A DNA stretch of 64,000 nt, from contig NC_003071.7 of NCBI RefSeq assembly GCF_000001735.4, positions 16,467,443 through 16,531,442 on the forward strand. The letters are read 5' to 3'. Shown here piece by piece: positions 36,703 through 49,506 of this stretch. Positions within the stretch are counted from its first letter, which is position 1; each line of letters begins with the position of its first letter. Under the pieces are notes generated by a model. That model was given only the letters and a program-made list of their open reading frames with translations. It had not been told where the DNA came from and did no database searches. The DNA is from Arabidopsis thaliana. Its lineage: Eukaryota > Streptophyta > Magnoliopsida > Brassicales > Brassicaceae. The position numbers were made by a program, and so were the translations under genes.

Positions 36703-37681
36703 TGTTTAGATTGTCTCAAAGTCACATTCTTTTTTCACCACATTGTAACATTTATGTCAACATTCCGTGTGGTAACATTGCTAAAACTCACAGAATGAAT
36801 ATTGTAAACCAAAGAAAAGCAAATTTAGTTGTTGAGTTTTATTTTCTGTTCTTTTTAGACTAGGGACGAAAAATCAAAAACTTTTAAATCATAAATCTGT
36901 GAATAAGATGTTGCATGATTGTGTAAGAAAGTTCGGGAAAAAAAAACAAAAGACTATTGTAAGATTGCAGTTTCGCTTTGTTAACGAGTGAGTGGTGTTG
37001 TTGACGCCACTTGGATGGAAAAGTATCAGACATAAACTGCAAAAACTGGGACAAAATCCTAAAGGGGAAGAGATTCCCCACTTGGCCTCTCATGAGTCTT
37101 GTCTCTATTCATAAATCGTCTTATTCCAATTTACCGGTCGATGTTCTTCAATGCCGTAAAAAGAATCATTCTTACTGTAGTGTGTTTTGATGCAAATGAT
37201 CTCGAATAAATCAAATTAGATTAGTATATAATTCTTTTACCTTTTCTCTTCACGTGTTCTGTTTAACTTTCTAACTCCATATTCGATAAAACGAGAATTA
37301 ATTCCTTTTTAAAAGTGAAAGTCGGTTTAGGATTTGAGTGTTGAGTTCATGCATCTTTAAATGTCAACCACAACACTTGTGGTAACTTTGCTACAAGAAA
37401 ATAGAATCCAAAGCCTATCTTTATTCGCGTGATTTGACTCAAAATCCACAAATTTGGCTAACAAATTCTCTATCCACCGAAAATTTACAACCGGTTTAAT
37501 CCGATGACGAGCTAGACCAAAAAAAATGTTGATGATTAAGGACAATTAAATCAGACTAAAAACCGGTTTAATTCTATTAATCATTCCTGGTTTTTCTCTC
37601 CTAGACCTCATCTTCTTGAATCTTGATTACCAAATCCGATTCTTGAACTGTGTTTTACCAAACTTTTACCACTTGAATTTA
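36703..37681. other. Convergent interval downstream of GGB
   Basis: 3' regions of GGB (plus) and of the membrane protein gene (minus). Open frames at 36884-37093 and 37357-37545 have no family resemblance. Nothing else recognised. Confidence 0.5.
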
Positions 37682-38383
37682 CTAAGCTTCTGCAATCTCC
37701 ATCACTTTCTTCTTGTAAAGCTTCTCCTCTGCATCCCTTAAGAACTTGAATCTCGACAATGGCGAAGATGACGGTGAATGTGATGATGACAATGGAGATG
37801 ATCTCACTAGTCTATTAAACTCAGCATCAGAGGATGACTCAAACAAACTCGAGATCTCTTCTTTTCTACCATTACAAGACTCCATTAGCAATGGAGTTAA
37901 AGGAGGCGTGAACAACGAAGGAGAAGCACGAGGAGTGAGATATGGAGGAGTTATGACACCACTTTCCATATTAAGAAACAAATCATTCAAACTCTTTCCT
38001 TTTGTGGAAACCACATCTTCAGATTCCATTTCTTCCACTGTTTCTTCCATGATTGTGAACAGAAACCTCGGCACAAGCCCTGGACCACCAACATTCTCAA
38101 ACCCATTATTAAGAGGACACTGTTGTTGAGTGTCAATGGGTTTAGGGTTTGAGAAAGAGGAAGAAGAAGGAGAAGAAGAAGAAGGGTTTGTGCTACTACT
38201 GCAACAGAAGATGAAGAGAAGCTCTCTGGTTCCAGGGGTAGAATAGTCATTTCGAAAATCAGGTCTTCTCGTCGTCGACCTCTTCTTACACCAAAGCAAG
38301 TAATAAAGCTCAGCGAGAAGAGCTAATAGCAAGCAACCAAAGACTATGCTTAGAGCAAGTCCCACACTGCTCAGAGATCTCAT
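37682..38383 (-). CDS. Plant-specific single-pass membrane protein, unknown function
   Basis: Intronless gene of 233 residues. An N-terminal hydrophobic segment (SVGLALSIVFGCLLLALLAE, about residues 5-24) is followed by YYLLWCKKR, which fits a signal anchor with a basic cytosolic flank. The rest is low complexity, with serine runs (near 65-80 and 200-215), a TPPYLTPRASPSLFTPPLTP segment and a charged end (EEKLYKKKVMEIAEA). I know of similar plant proteins called putative membrane lipoprotein or unknown, but no function. The C-terminal charged motif and the membrane anchor look like the conserved parts. From memory At2g39560. The ATG at 38383 is the first in the frame. Confidence 0.85.
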   Translation of the reverse strand: MRSLSSVGLALSIVFGCLLLALLAELYYLLWCKKRSTTRRPDFRNDYSTPGTRELLFIFCCSSSTNPSSSSPSSSSFSNPKPIDTQQQCPLNNGFENVGGPGLVPRFLFTIMEETVEEMESEDVVSTKGKSLNDLFLNMESGVITPPYLTPRASPSLFTPPLTPLLMESCNGRKEEISSLFESSSDAEFNRLVRSSPLSSSHSPSSSPLSRFKFLRDAEEKLYKKKVMEIAEA

Positions 38384-40520
38384 CTTTCTTCTTCTAGATA
38401 AGATTCACTTCTCTTGTTCATCGTTACTCCAACACAAAGAGAAGACCTTTTTATCCGATTCGACCAAATGTGAAATGCAGAAGGAATGGACACTATGGCG
38501 GTTGTTTATGATTCTGAGAATAGCAAGGGTTTTTGCAGAGACGGAAGAAGAAAATAAAGTTGGGATGAAAGAAAAGCTTGGGAATGTGGAAAAAAAAGAA
38601 AGAAAAGCTTGGGAATGTGAAAATATAAATAATTTCCTAAAAAAGGTGTTATATAGCCAAGTGTGTAAGTGTAAGTGAAACTCTCACTCATATTTTAGAA
38701 TCAATAAATGCATAAGTGAATACGAAATTTTACCCTTAATGAAAGACTTTAGCTTCTGACCATTTTTTTTTCTTTTCAATTTATATGTCAAATGATGATT
38801 TTATCATTGAAGATGTATGAATCGAACTCCATGCATCATTATTCTGACAATTCTACTAACAATTAAAATATGGGAGAGATGACTCGCGCGGTGTTGTAGT
38901 ATATGGATCATGTTCACAGTGATTCGTGCATATATATTTGAAACATATGAAATTACGAGGAACAAAACAACTCTACTTCATTACACCATTCTGAAAATAT
39001 TTGGCAAGTTTATCTCTATTAATCCTATATTAAGAATAGAACTCCAAACCTAGTACACTAAATTAATTAATAAACTTATTTTGGTATAACCACGGGATGG
39101 ATGATGGAAGAAGGGGACTTTCAATTTTGACTACTTTATGATTTTCTGATGTTTGATCTACTACTTAACTTTGTTACAAAAAGAATACCATTGCAACAAA
39201 AAATTTCTTTAATCACAAAAATAAACATTGTTTTTTTTCCTTTTATCTTGGTTTCCCTTACAAAGCATCATATGGATAGCACTTCAAGGCCTTATAGCCC
39301 ATGTGATGTGACGCATATGAAGTAAGAGATGTGAACTTGAAACTGATTATAACACAAGTAGCCTGAGATAGAGTGAGATTTGTTTTGTTTTGCGGTTCTT
39401 CATGTTGATTGATATCAAAGTCAGAGTCAGATTAGCCTACCAAATCGAAGTGTCAGTGATTCCACCTCAATAATACAATTTCGTAATGTGCATCAACAAC
39501 TATCTAGCCTCCTCCATCAACCAATCACAACTTCATGTAGTAGGCTAGTAGCATTGATAATGATATCCCTTTTTAGACTTGTTTCCATTCGTCATATACC
39601 ACTTGATGACTTGTTTAAATCCCTTTATTCTCTTTAGTCCGTGTACCAATATTTTTGCAAAGAAAGTAGAATCATGGATTACTCATAACTAACAGAAACG
39701 TTGAGAAATTGGAAAATATGTTCATAGTGCTAAGGAGGAAAACTACTTCTTCTTCTCTTCTCAACAATTGCAAATAACACAAGAAACTAAAACTGTGACT
39801 CAGTCTTGGCCTCCCAAGTCACAATTTCATGTTTACAAATTTTCTCCTGCAAATATCATTTCATTTTGCAAATTAATAAGTTTAGTACGGTGATTATATT
39901 CCCTTGGATTTATCAAATAAAACCCAACATATGAGTCCATTATGCATCCTCACATGAAGTATTTTGCATTTCCTTTTATACACACCACAAAATATACAGC
40001 AAACTTCAACTAAAACACAATCTAATAAATAAAAAATAGAACACTTAGTTCCCACCACAGATTTTATTACAAAAAAAACAAAATTATCATTATCCGTATT
40101 TTATATCGTGCATCACAATTTGTGATTATTCATTGTATTAACGAGCCCACACATAAAAGATCTTAATTATCCATCTACACCTTAAAATCTACGGACCGTC
40201 TTACATTAATACAGCTAGTTCACCTTGTGAAATCTCGGTAATACCCTCAGCTGCAAAAGATAGAAGTTTCATAGAACGGTACGTGTTCATTACCCAACCC
40301 AGCTTTAAATTTTCTTCTTACGTGTGTATGACTAGACACGTAGGTCCCACTCAGCACCACGACAACCCAATAATAAACATATAAAAACAAAAAGAAATTA
40401 ATTAATTTTTTTTCTTTCTTCATATATATAATTCGTTTCTTCTTCCTTTTTCCCCGAGATTTTTTTCCTCTGTTCGGTCGGCCATTGAATTGTTGTTGAT
40501 TCATTGGCTCTAAAACGAAA
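38384..40520. other. Divergent interval between the membrane protein gene and ACR9
   Basis: About 2.1 kb holding two promoters. A near-exact pair of 20-base GGAATGTG/AAAGCTTG-containing units is seen at about 38572-38619. The region 38.7-40.2 kb is AT-rich with no open frame over 60 codons except antisense to the ACR9 leader. Nothing named. Confidence 0.5.
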
Positions 40521-42299
40521 ATGGGAATTCTCAACGACGACGCCGTTTTAATCGAACCGGGAAAAATCTCCGGAGATCCCACCGTCGTTACCGTCAATTG
40601 TCCTGATGAATCCGGTCTCGGTTCAACTCTGTGTAGAATCATCCTCGAATTTGGTCTCTCCATTACCCGAGCAGGTCAATATTCAATTTTACTTCGTATC
40701 TGTTTAGGGGAATATTCTCTGTTTGTCGTTTAGCTTCACGGAATATTCTTCTTTATGATTCGAAAAATTCAATTCTGTTTTTCTTATTTTGAGGGTAATT
40801 AATATGTTTGTAAAAATGGTGTTTGCAGATTTTTCAACAGATGGAAGATGGTGTTATATAGTGTTTTGGGTTACTCCAGATATTAGCTCTCCTAAAATTG
40901 ATTGGGACAGCTTAAAGAATCGTCTTTTATCAGCTTGTCCTTCTTGCTTAGGCTCTTTCTACTTCTGCCTTCAATCCAATGTCTCTAAGCCTCCTTCCCT
41001 TTATCTTCTCAAGTTCTTTTGCCGTGATAGGAAAGGATTGCTTCATGGTATGTGTAAAGTTATTGTCTTTTGTCTTGTGCTTGGTGTTTTCTTTATATGG
41101 TTGATTAAAAGTTTGTGTTTTTTTGGTGATTCGTAGATGTTACTAAAGTTTTGACAGAGCTAGAGTTTACAATACAAAGAGTCAAAGTCATGACAACACC
41201 AGATGGAAGAGTTTTGGATATGTTTTTCATCACTGACGCAATGTGAGTTTTCTTCTTCTTTCTAATTCTGATGTTTCATTTGAGAGAAGAACCAACATTA
41301 ACGTTGTGGTTTGTGACTTTGTGTAACAGGGATCTATTGCACACGAAACAGAGACAAACCAAAACGTGTGACCATCTAACGGCTGTGCTTGGTGAGCATG
41401 GTGTGAGTTGTGAGCTTGAACTAGCTGGGCCTGAGTTAGAGAGTGTGCAACGATTCTCTTCACTTCCACCTTTGGCTGCTGATGAGCTGTTTGGCCCAGA
41501 TGGGTTTGATATTAGCGGCTCTAGCTCTAACAAAGCGGTTCTTACCGTTGATAATCAGTTGAGCCCTGCACATACGTTGCTTCAGATTCGTTGTGTTGAT
41601 CAAAAGGGACTTTTCTATGATATCCTCAGGACTTCCAAAGACTGCGATGTCCACGTACGTTAAAACTGATCTCTCTAACATTAAGAGAACCTAACCTTAC
41701 CTCTGCTAAGAGAAGTTGGGACTTCTATGGTTGAAAGATTTGTATAACTCAAGTAGTTCTTGTTTCTTTATCCAGATTGCATACGGTAGGTTCTCCTCCA
41801 AGGTTAAAGGTTATAGGAATTTGGAGTTGTTTGTTAGAGGCACAGACGGGAATAAAATAATGGACCCAAAACATCAAGCCAACTTCTGTGCTCGACTTAA
41901 GGAGGAAATGGTGTGTCCTTTGCGAGTGATTATCGTGAACCGAGGACCAGATACTGAGCTATTAGTAGCCAACCCTGTGGAACTATCCGGAAAAGGAAGA
42001 CCACGAGTTTTCTACGATGTCACACTTGCGTTGAAATCACTAGGAATCTGCATCTTCTCCGTAAGTACTGTATAATAATACATTGTGTTCTCTAAGCTTT
42101 TTGAACGGTTATTTTCGGTTTGTTTTAAGATTGGCATTGCGTTTTCTTGTAGGCTGAGATTGGGAGACATTCGACTTTAGATCGACAATGGGAAGTTTAT
42201 AGATTTCTTTTGGATGAGAGTCGTGAATTCCCATTGGCTAGCCTCCGTGCGAGAAATCAAGTAGTAGATAGAGTCACAAAGACACTTATGGGTTGGTGA
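40521..42299 (+). CDS. ACR9: ACT-domain repeat protein (ACR9)
   Basis: Member of the plant ACR family, made mostly of ACT domains of the kind that bind amino acids; ACR proteins are proposed sensors in nitrogen or amino-acid signalling. Six exons (40521-40674, 40829-41047, 41137-41242, 41330-41654, 41776-42060, 42153-42299) give 411 residues. Repeats of the ACT pattern are seen at VVTVNCPDESGLGSTLCRII, LKFFCRDRKGLLHDVTKVL, LLQIRCVDQKGLFYDILRT and VIIVNRGPDTELLVANPVEL with RPRVFYDVTLALKSLGICIF. No catalytic domain is present. The length agrees with what I remember for ACR9. Intact. Confidence 0.95.
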
Positions 42300-43097
42300 A
42301 GCGGATGAGAGTGAGCTTTCATGAACGTTATGCTACACTCAAGGGGACAAAGAAACAAAGTCTTCTTCGCTTGCGGCTTCGGGTCGATGAAAAGAGTGAT
42401 GCAAGGGGGTTGTGATTGCTGTTGTGTGGAGCTAATAGCGTTGTAAAGCTTTGGAAATTGTAAAAGGATTATATAACCGCAATTGCAATGAATGCTTGTA
42501 AACTCACTTTGCAAAGGTAACATTTCCGTTGACTAGGTGGTCACTACAAGAGAGCGACAGAGTTGACCCGAGCCAGAATCGCAAACATGTTACATTTAGC
42601 CATGTAGTGGCCTTTGGGGGATAATATGGTAATTAGACAAATTGTATCGAAATATATTTAGAGTGTTGCCATCAAAGATCTCTGTGTTTTTGAATTCTTT
42701 TTAATCATATACTGAAATTTGTTTTAGTTGTCATCAATATATTCATCTACTACTGTACTAATCCCTTTATAATTGAGTTTATATAACGAAGAAAAAGGAG
42801 ATATAGATGCATTGACAAGTCCATAATTATGTTTAGTTGTTTACCATTGGATCTGAAATAGATTCGAAAAATTAAACGGTTAAGAAAAAGGAAACGCGTT
42901 AATTAAAAATAAAAAAACGAAGCGGTAGGGTTAATTTCGTCGTTTCGTTATCCGTTGTCGCTCGCTCGTGCTTCATCGGCGGCTAGTAATCCAGTGCAGC
43001 AGAGGTCCTCCTATCTTAACGAAAGCTGTGATTCTCCTTCGTCTTTCAATATCATTCTTAGGTTTTTGAAATTCATGTGTCGTAAGAACCGAGGAAG
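42300..43097. other. Interval between ACR9 and the ZFC3H1-like gene
   Basis: 3' region of ACR9, then an AT-rich stretch and the promoter and leader of the next gene. A TAGGGTTAATTTCG element lies near 42926. The leader carries a short upstream ORF, listed separately. Confidence 0.5.
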
Positions 43098-43101
43098 ATG
43101 A
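43075..43101 (+). promoter_or_regulatory. Upstream ORF overlapping the start codon of the zinc-finger gene
   Basis: An ATG at 43075 opens an eight-codon frame (MCRKNRGR) whose TGA at 43099-43101 overlaps the main ATG at 43098-43100 as ATGA. No other in-frame ATG lies between. Such an arrangement can permit termination-reinitiation. Whether it is used depends on where transcription begins, which the sequence does not show. Confidence 0.6.
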
Positions 43102-46100
43102 CGACACCAATCACCGGGAAAAACTCTCCTGTTACCGGAAAAGAAGAAGGCGAACTATCTACCTCCGACGACGAAGTATCAATTCTCGCTACTATAACTT
43201 ATATTTTCTGCTATTGATTTTCACAGTCTGCGAATCTGGATTCTGTTGCACCCTGAACATATCAACTGATCTCTCTCGATTTGTGTGGTTTTTGAGATCT
43301 GCCTGTGTTCAATTTGTATGGGTTTATAGATTTGGGGTATAAATTGTGTTAGTTCAGAGACTAGAGCTTATTTCTTAGTGATTGTTCGTTGATTATTTGA
43401 TTTCAAAGCTTTCGTGTTGCATTAATTGCGGCAATCCACTGTTTCCAGAATGTTTTATTATTATTGATTAGCAGATTTCAAAACCCTAAAATTTCAACGA
43501 TTTTGTTTTTCTTAGGTACAACCAATGCAAACAAGCACGAGATCTCCTCTTACTGAACATATATCAGCAAACACAAATATCCAAAGGCGTCAAGCTGGTA
43601 AATATTATTTGTTATATGTAACTTCTCCATGGAAGTTGCCTCTGAGACAAACTCCTTGTTTTTCTTTTCATTGTGACTTGGCAGGAAATGGTGGATCTTT
43701 TATTAAGCCTTCTGATGCTACACCAACGAAGCTGACAAACCCTGGAGGCCGGATTTTTGAGACGAAGCAAGCCATTGCTGCCATTCATGGGAAGAAATTT
43801 CCTGTAAGGGGCAACAACAGCAACCTCGTGATAAACTTCTCAGATGATGATAGTGGTAGTGAATCTGATTGTAAAGGACGTACACAGACATCAAAGATTC
43901 AACCAAAGGGAACCATATCTGGGAATAGAAACCCGTCTACATTTTCACAAACAAAATTGAAAGGACCAAGACAGATTGATATAAGAGCCATAACAAAGAA
44001 GGCATTGTCCACTAGCACCTTTAGTCATGCTGCGACGTCCAAAGTCTCCAACCTTTCATTTGCCAAGGAAATGAAATCCAATAAATATATTCATTCCTCT
44101 GAAAGGACGGTTAGCAAAGATGCACAGCGTCCTGAACAGATTGTGGAGTCCAATAGCAACAAACTTCAGGATTTAAAGCAGCAGATTGCGCTTCGGGAAA
44201 GTGAGCTGAAGCTTAAGGCTGCACAGCCAAAGAAGGATGCCGTTAACCCAAAAATCACTCCAGCAAGGAGGGTCAGTATTATTTCTGATGATACTAGACA
44301 TCTAGAACCAAACGAACCTCCCAAGAAACGTTTAAAAGTTAGTGGAATTGACACAAGTCAGCCTGTTATTGATTACAGAGTGGCAGCATCTGCGGCTGCA
44401 CCAATGAATGCGCCAGACATCCGCAAAAGTCTACTGCCAGGTGAGTCTAGAGGCAAACATTGAATTTGCTACTGGCTGTTTCACTTAAACTCTATCTTGG
44501 TTATGGAATTCAGTGTTTTGATTTTTACCACATCTGATATCACCTGACTCTGATGTTTATTTCAGGTGTCAATGCAAATTCTAGTTGCAAACACCTCGGA
44601 AGTAAGAGTGATGAGATTGTTCCACCTGTTATTCCTCAGCATACTGTGGAAGGAAATACAAGCTCAAGTGTCTTACAAAAAAGCACCGTACGTGTTACCA
44701 TGGTTTTGTGTTTTATGCTTTACTAGAATTGGAAAATTTGACGCAAAGATTATTTAATATGCTACTTATGGGTCAGTATTTTTCTTTATTTGAGCGTTTT
44801 TATTTTTATTGCAGGGCAAAGTGAATCATTACGAAGGTGGAAGAGAACTCGAAACAATGAAAAATGTTGATAGGAGCGTGTCAAGTGAACAGTTACTTAA
44901 AATAGTCAATGGAAACCATCAGGTTTTTTCTAGATCCTCAAATAACAACTGGAAGCGGCTGGTAGGAATTTGTGATCCTTACTTTTGATTTTTTTTTTGT
45001 GTCTGCTTGCAATCTAGCCTTGTTCGAATAATTCTGGCCTCTACAACATCCCGGGAAGTACAACAGTTCCTGGACATAGTCAACTGGATATGCTATCCTT
45101 GACGAACCTAGAGGAATCGCTTGACAAAGAGTTGGAGGAAGCACAAGAACGAAAACGCCTTTTTGAAATTGAAGAAAGAAATGCTCTTAAGGTTTATAGA
45201 AAGGCACAGAGATCTTTGATAGAGGCAAATGCCAGATGTGCAGAACTTTACAGTAAGAGAGAAATTTTATCTGCTCATTATGGATCTCTCATCGTTCGTG
45301 ACTCCAGATTGTTGTGGCCTTCTATACATGGTGAGAATCCTGAAACCGGGTTTCACTTCTTGAATAATAGTACTGGAAGCATTGATCTGGCAACCAAAAC
45401 GGACATTGCTCAGCATTCTCAGCTAGAAAGCAACCACAAATATAACAGTGAATATGTTGGCAGTCATCCTCCACCTCATTCCCGTAGTGGACAGAATTTG
45501 GGGTACAGTGATCTTGGTGCTAGTACCTCTGATGGATTGCCTTGCGGTAACAAGCAAACTGCAAGTAGACTATGCTCCCCATCAAGTGATGCAAACATTT
45601 TGCCAGATGACGAGTCATTTCCAGTTGACCATGAATCTACCGAGGGGAACCCTGGACATCAAAAAGAAAATATTGATCAAACACTAGGCAATCAGAATGC
45701 TTTGCTTCTTGAAGCATCATTAAGATCAAAATTGTTTGACCGTCTAGGCATGAGGGCAGAATCTAGAGGTGGCACATGTTTCAATGAAGAGACTGTGATA
45801 GATAGAGGGGATGAAAGAGATTTCGGAAGTGAAGGAACCCAGAGAGATAACGGTAGTCCTTTCTCCGAAATATATCTGCATAATGATTCTCTAGGTAAGG
45901 AGTTTATCTTTAAGAGATTGGCATTTTGTTTAGTTATTATATGATTTTTTTATCTTATGTGTGGCTGTGCATTCCCTTCAAAAAGGAAAAATAATAGCAT
46001 GGTCGTTTTGCAACCATATTTTACATTGCGGATAGCAAATGCATGAACTGGGGTCAAATGTGATTGAGTTCCCATAGCATTGTCCCGAGATGGATGAACC

Positions 46101-49100
46101 AACGTGGTCCCCATGTGCTTCACTTTCCTTTATATTTTCAGTAAGATGTCTTCCTGTTTTCAATTTCAGAGCCAGGGGCCAATAAACTGCAAGGAAGTCC
46201 ATCCGAAGCACCAGTTGAACGACGCTCAATCGAGGAAAATTCGCTAAATTATCAGTTATCTATAGATATGGAGTCCCATAGGAGTTCACCAGAGAATGCC
46301 CTTTTATCGTCTGTAGCGTTGTCCGGTCCTTTATTTCGGAGCACAATCTATCATTTGAAAGTCCCAGGGTCTTCAATTACATCTCTGGGACCAGAATATA
46401 TACTTCAAAACAAGACATATAGCCTATATAGTGATAAAAGACAATGTAGGAGCTTGACGGAAACTATAGTATATGAGAAAAAAATTGGCTTCTACACCTG
46501 TAATTTGAAGGTGGACCCTTCTTGGCCTCTCTGCATGTACGAGTTACGTGGAAGGTGCAATAACGATGAATGTTCTTGGCAACATTTCAAGGATTTCTCT
46601 GATGACAGTTTGCATCAAAGTCTACATGATCCTGGTACGGCAGAATATTTTTGTAAGAGTTCTAGAAATGATATTTCTTTGCTAAAATTTCTAATTTTTT
46701 TATCTTCCAGATGGTAGAGTTGGGTCAAGTTCACATCAGAAGACACATAATTCTTCCAAAGGATCCCAGATTTTGGACTCAGTGTTTTCACCAACTTATC
46801 TTGTCTCCTTGGATACGATGAAGGTTGACTCGTGGTCTTATGAGTCCGTTCTGGCTCAAAGACATGGACAAATATGGTGCAAGCACTTTAGTGCCTGCCT
46901 AGCCTCATCAAACTCGCTTTACAGGAATGTACCTGCAAAGGAAAATGAAGGTCGAATTGTGGTCCTAGGAAATTCGAAAACATACTCATCATACTTCAGG
47001 ATTAAGCATAGCTTAATGGTTTGTCTTTGTTTTCTCTTTCTTATAAGTTAACCTTAAATTTTGCTAATATCTAGATGCAGATCTGACCGATGTTTTCTTC
47101 TTTTGTTGATATTCTTATTATCATCTTGCACTGACCTGCTTGGTGCATTCGTAGAATATCCTTAAACAAGGTTCAGATGCTGCTGTTGAACCCATGGAAA
47201 TGGCTCTTATTATTTTCTTTCGGGAAGTTGAGCAGTCAGAAGGCTTGATCCAGGCAATGTTGTTTGATTCCTGTCAATATTGTGTTGTATCAAATTTGAC
47301 TCTCGTTCTAATTTTAGTGGCACATATTTCAGGCCCTTTCTTTGCTTTCACAAGGTCTTGAAGGTGACCCAACTTCTGAGATTCTTTGGGCTGTTTATCT
47401 CCTGATTTACCATGCATATGAAGGATCAGATGGGAAAGATATGTTTTCTTATGGGGTATGTTATCCCCTTCTACGATATTGCCTGCATCTACATAGCCAC
47501 ACCATTTGCATTTTATGATTGATTGTTTGTGTATGTTTGCATATATTCATATACTAATCCAACTTGGTGTTTCTGATAGTGTTTTACAATTTTCAAACTT
47601 CTATATAGATGTCTTGGCATGTTATTATCTTTTTCAGTTTCGTTGTCTAGTTACTAGTTAATTTTTTATCTTTGCTATAGAATGCTTTTTGATGCTTCAC
47701 AGTCTTTCCACCTGGTTTATATGGGATAACATTTCAACTCTTCAGGTCAAACACAGTAGCAGATCATACGTAATTTGGCTTATGTACATCAACAGTCGAG
47801 GACAACTTAATGATCAATTAATTGCATATGATACCGCCCTCTCAGCACTTTGCAACCATGCATCTGGGTCCATTGACAGGAATCATGCCAGCGCTTGCAT
47901 ATTAGATGTTTTGTTGCAGATGTTCAACCTTTTGTGCATTTCTGGGAATGTTTCGAAGGCAATACAGAGAATATCCAAGCTTCAGGCTCCAGCAGCAGTT
48001 TCTGATGACCCTGACTTTTCACTGATGTCTCACATTCTCACATGCTTAACATATTCTGACAAATGTGTGTTCTGGGTTTGTTGTGTGTACTTAGTTATTT
48101 ACAGGAAGCTGCCTGACTCTATTATCCGACGACTTGAAATGGAGAAGGAACTACTTGAAATAGAATGGCCTACTGTTAATTTGGATGGTGATCTGAAGCA
48201 AATGGCGCTCAGACTATTTGATAAAGGGATGCGTTCCGTAGAACATGGTACCAACAATGGAATACAAAAGCGACCTGCTGGGCTATTTGCTCTGAACTAC
48301 GCCCTGTTTATGATTGCAGTAGATGAGTTAGAAAGCCGTAGGGACATTTTGAAGGCATCTGTTCAACTCTACCCAACATGCTTGGAGCTAAAATTGTTAG
48401 CAGTTAGGATGCAATCAAATGAGTTAAAGGATATGTTTTCGTCTGGGTTTGAAGAGCTTCTCAAGCAGGAAGCAAAAGAGGCGTCATGCATACAGTGTAT
48501 TTGGAATCAGTATGCTGAATATGCTTTGGAAGGAGGAAGCTACGATTTGGCAAGAGAACTCATGTCCCGGTGGTACGGTTCAGTATGGGATGTTTTGTCC
48601 CATAAGTATAAGACAGTACGAGGCAATGAAGAAGAAGGGGATGATAATATGCTGGAATCAGCTTTATCAGATCTAAATGTTGCATCGGATCAGGTGGATG
48701 TGATGTTTGGATATCTTAATCTCTCTCTGCATAATCTACTGCAGAGTAACTGGACTGAGGCTCGCTTGGCCATTGACCAAGCACTAAAAGCAACAGCTCC
48801 TGAGCATTTCATGCACTGTCTTAGAGAGCATGCTGTGTTTCAGCTAATCAACGAGTTGCAAGCAACGGGTGAATTTTCAATCAACCTACAAATGAGATTA
48901 CTCAACTCTTATTTGGATCGAGCAAGTTCTTTACCTGTAAAAGAGCCACTATCTTGGAAATTCATTAGCAACAGCGCTGAGAAACCAAGAGTCAGGAAGC
49001 TAGTTACTAACCTTCTGGCTCCAGTTTCATCTGAACTCTTTGTGGTGAATGTTGTTCTTGAAGCATGGCACGGACCATCTCTTGTACCCGAGAAGCTAAG

Positions 49101-49506
49101 TAAGCAAAAGGAACTGGTGGATTTTGTGGAAACAATCTTAGGGTTGGTTCCAAGCAATTACCCGCTGGCTTTGTCTGTAAGTAAGCTGTTAAGGAAAGAA
49201 GAGAAACAATCAGATTCTGGTTCCTCCTCGGGTATTCATTTCTGGGCAGGTCTGAATTTGGCGAGTACAATATCTTGTGCCATCCCAGTAGCTCCGGAGT
49301 ATATTTGGGTGGAGGCTGGAGAAATAGTGAGTGATATCAATGGTTTCAAGACTAGAGCTGAGAGATTCTTGAAGAAAGCATTGTCTGTATATCCAATGTC
49401 TGTGAAGTTATGGAGATGTTATTGGAGTTTATGCAAAAGTATAGAAGAGAGAAGGGGTATTGAGATCGAAGAAGCAGCCAGAAAGAAAGGAATCACTCTT
49501 GCTTGA
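43098..49506 (+). CDS. ZFC3H1/Red1-like zinc-finger protein with HAT/TPR-like C-terminal half
   Basis: Likely plant counterpart of human ZFC3H1 and yeast Red1, which link the nuclear exosome to polyadenylated RNA decay. Exons 43098-43175, 43516-43597, 43685-44440, 44566-44687, 44815-44961, 45018-45894, 46170-46634, 46711-47018, 47155-47253, 47333-47455 and 47746-49506 give 1605 residues. The N-terminal half is disordered (acidic start, serine-rich, a helical LKQQIALRESELKLKAAQ segment and an EEAQERKRLFEIEERNALK coiled coil). The zf-C3H1 motif is CMYELRGRCNNDECSWQH (C-x7-C-x4-C-x3-H, about 46530-46590). The last exon holds helical repeats (for example WLMYINSRGQLNDQLIAYDTAL, FALNYALFMIAVDEL). 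The intron at 47254-47332 begins with GC. The acceptor for the last exon (47744-47745) is chosen because others bring stops. Confidence 0.88.
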
